From CAZXPG01 sp964643145 (GTDB lineage: Bacteria; Pseudomonadota; Alphaproteobacteria; Rickettsiales; Arcanibacteraceae), in assembly GCA_964643145.1 (NCBI GenBank), contig CAZXPG010000013.1:1-33741 (forward strand): DNA of 33,741 nucleotides. The letters run 5' to 3'. Below the pieces are notes generated by a model that saw only the letters and a list, made by a program, of their open reading frames with translations, ran no database searches and was not told the origin of the DNA. Positions 33,434 to 33,741 of this stretch are shown here, in pieces. Position numbers and translations under genes: made by a program. Each line of letters begins with the position of its first letter. Position 1 is the first letter of the stretch.

Positions 33434-33478
33434 TAACCTCAGTTCTGGATAAGCTACGTTTATCCAGAACTGAGGTTA
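33434..33478. repeat. Perfect 19-bp palindrome with a related copy at 22.8 kb
   Basis: TAACCTCAGTTCTGGATAA (33434-33452) and its exact reverse complement (33460-33478) enclose a 7-base loop. Nine bases later is the stop codon of the minus-strand repeat protein. A single-arm relative occurs at 22838-22860. It could serve as terminator for the minus-strand gene, but there is no T-run; a dispersed repeat element fits better. Confidence 0.65.
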
Positions 33479-33487
33479 TATTACAGC

Positions 33488-33741
33488 TTATGCATGGCCA
33501 TGATCAGAGAAGAAGCCATTCCATAAGTGATCAAGCGAATCACCTGCGAAGGCCAGATGATAGTCACAGCTTGCATGATGGTTATTGCCACCCTGGCCGC
33601 CTTGTCCGCCGTGGTGATTATTACCACCCTGTCCACCGTGGTGATCATTGCCACCCTGTCCGCCTTGTCCACCGTGGTGATCGTTACCACCCTGGCCGCC
33701 TTGTCCGCCGTGGTGATTATTGCCACCCTGGCCGCCCTGTC
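33488..33741 (-). CDS. Gly/His/Asn/Gln repeat protein, C-terminal part (partial)
   Basis: The true frame runs from the window's right edge to TAA at 33488-33490 and has no start inside the window. It encodes five copies of GGQGGN(N/D)HH, some with an extra GGQ, then a unique C-terminus: ASCDYHLAFAGDSLDHLWNG, then FFSDHGHA. The paired His in each unit could bind divalent metal, and the Gly/Gln/Asn composition suits an exported or cell-surface protein. The N-terminus, and so any signal peptide or calcium-type repeats, lies outside the window. I know no family for it. Confidence 0.65.
   Translation of the reverse strand, partial: QGGQGGNNHHGGQGGQGGNDHHGGQGGQGGNDHHGGQGGNNHHGGQGGQGGNNHHASCDYHLAFAGDSLDHLWNGFFSDHGHA

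Noticed and set aside
33481..33726. 81-residue reading frame on the minus strand starting with ATG (Ile/Thr/Ala-rich)
   Set aside because: It is a shadow of the Gly/His repeat frame. The other frame is open to the window edge and has the regular, meaningful repeat.
33571..33741. Tandem repeats suggesting a CRISPR array
   Set aside because: The repeat period is 27-36 bases without unique spacers, and the units translate as GGQGGN(N/D)HH in one open frame, so it is a coding repeat.

Overview
This window looks like the chromosome of an alphaproteobacterium of intermediate GC content. Three things point there: the housekeeping genes (a ribF-lspA-DUF3035-fabI cluster, ccmC, fdxA, secF, terC, murJ), phage genes of families common in alphaproteobacterial prophages and gene-transfer agents (DUF6456, DUF6127, a GTA-type three-helix holin, DUF2924, DUF3489), and the overall protein style. 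The assignment rests on remembered family features, not on a search.

Positions 1 to about 18,005 hold a decaying prophage of siphovirus-like architecture. The left part has replication genes: a partial primase-helicase, an iteron-like TTCCTG cluster, a RuvC-like resolvase and DUF6456. Packaging and head genes follow: large terminase, a portal fused to a MuF-type domain, an XkdF-like protease with a scaffold tail, and a major capsid gene cut by an 822-bp IS5-family element. The tail module is reduced to fragments: the end of a tail-tube-like gene, a tail-assembly chaperone with a probable -1 frameshift, the first ~107 codons of a tape-measure gene, and the end of a tail-fibre-like gene. The lysis module has DUF6127, a holin and a lysozyme cut at its middle and joined to a DUF2924 remnant. 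At least four illegitimate joints are visible, so this phage cannot build a tail.

Accessory genes in the prophage are mostly on the opposite strand or sit behind their own signals: a serine recombinase, a PemK/MazF-type toxin with a foldable leader, a DUF3489 pair, and two short polymorphic-toxin genes. The two toxins share an N-terminal adaptor of about 82 residues (57 identical by my count), derived from a Mu F-like head protein, and have completely different C-terminal domains. One (3343-4194) has a beta-rich domain and lies against a convergent four-helix membrane protein that may be its immunity. The other (14818-15444, minus) has a BECR/DUF4258-like nuclease domain and is followed by a small acidic immunity candidate and a GIY-YIG protein with homing-endonuclease-type repeats, all tightly coupled. 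This toxin-immunity-nuclease cassette sits exactly where capsid and tail genes are missing. It is the most interesting system here.

From 18,000 onward the sequence is ordinary chromosome. A YhaO/YhaN-like (Mre11/Rad50-type) pair runs on the minus strand, with the end of yhaN-like reading into the phage remnant. Next come tRNA-Leu(GAG) followed within 16 bases by ccmC, then fdxA, a host-attachment-family protein, and a compact minus-strand operon (eptA-like, ribF, lspA, DUF3035 lipoprotein, fabI). After that come secF and terC on the minus strand and murJ on the plus strand, then a small exported protein. A run of five hairpins at 33,198-33,478 follows. The window ends inside a Gly/His/Asn/Gln repeat protein on the minus strand.
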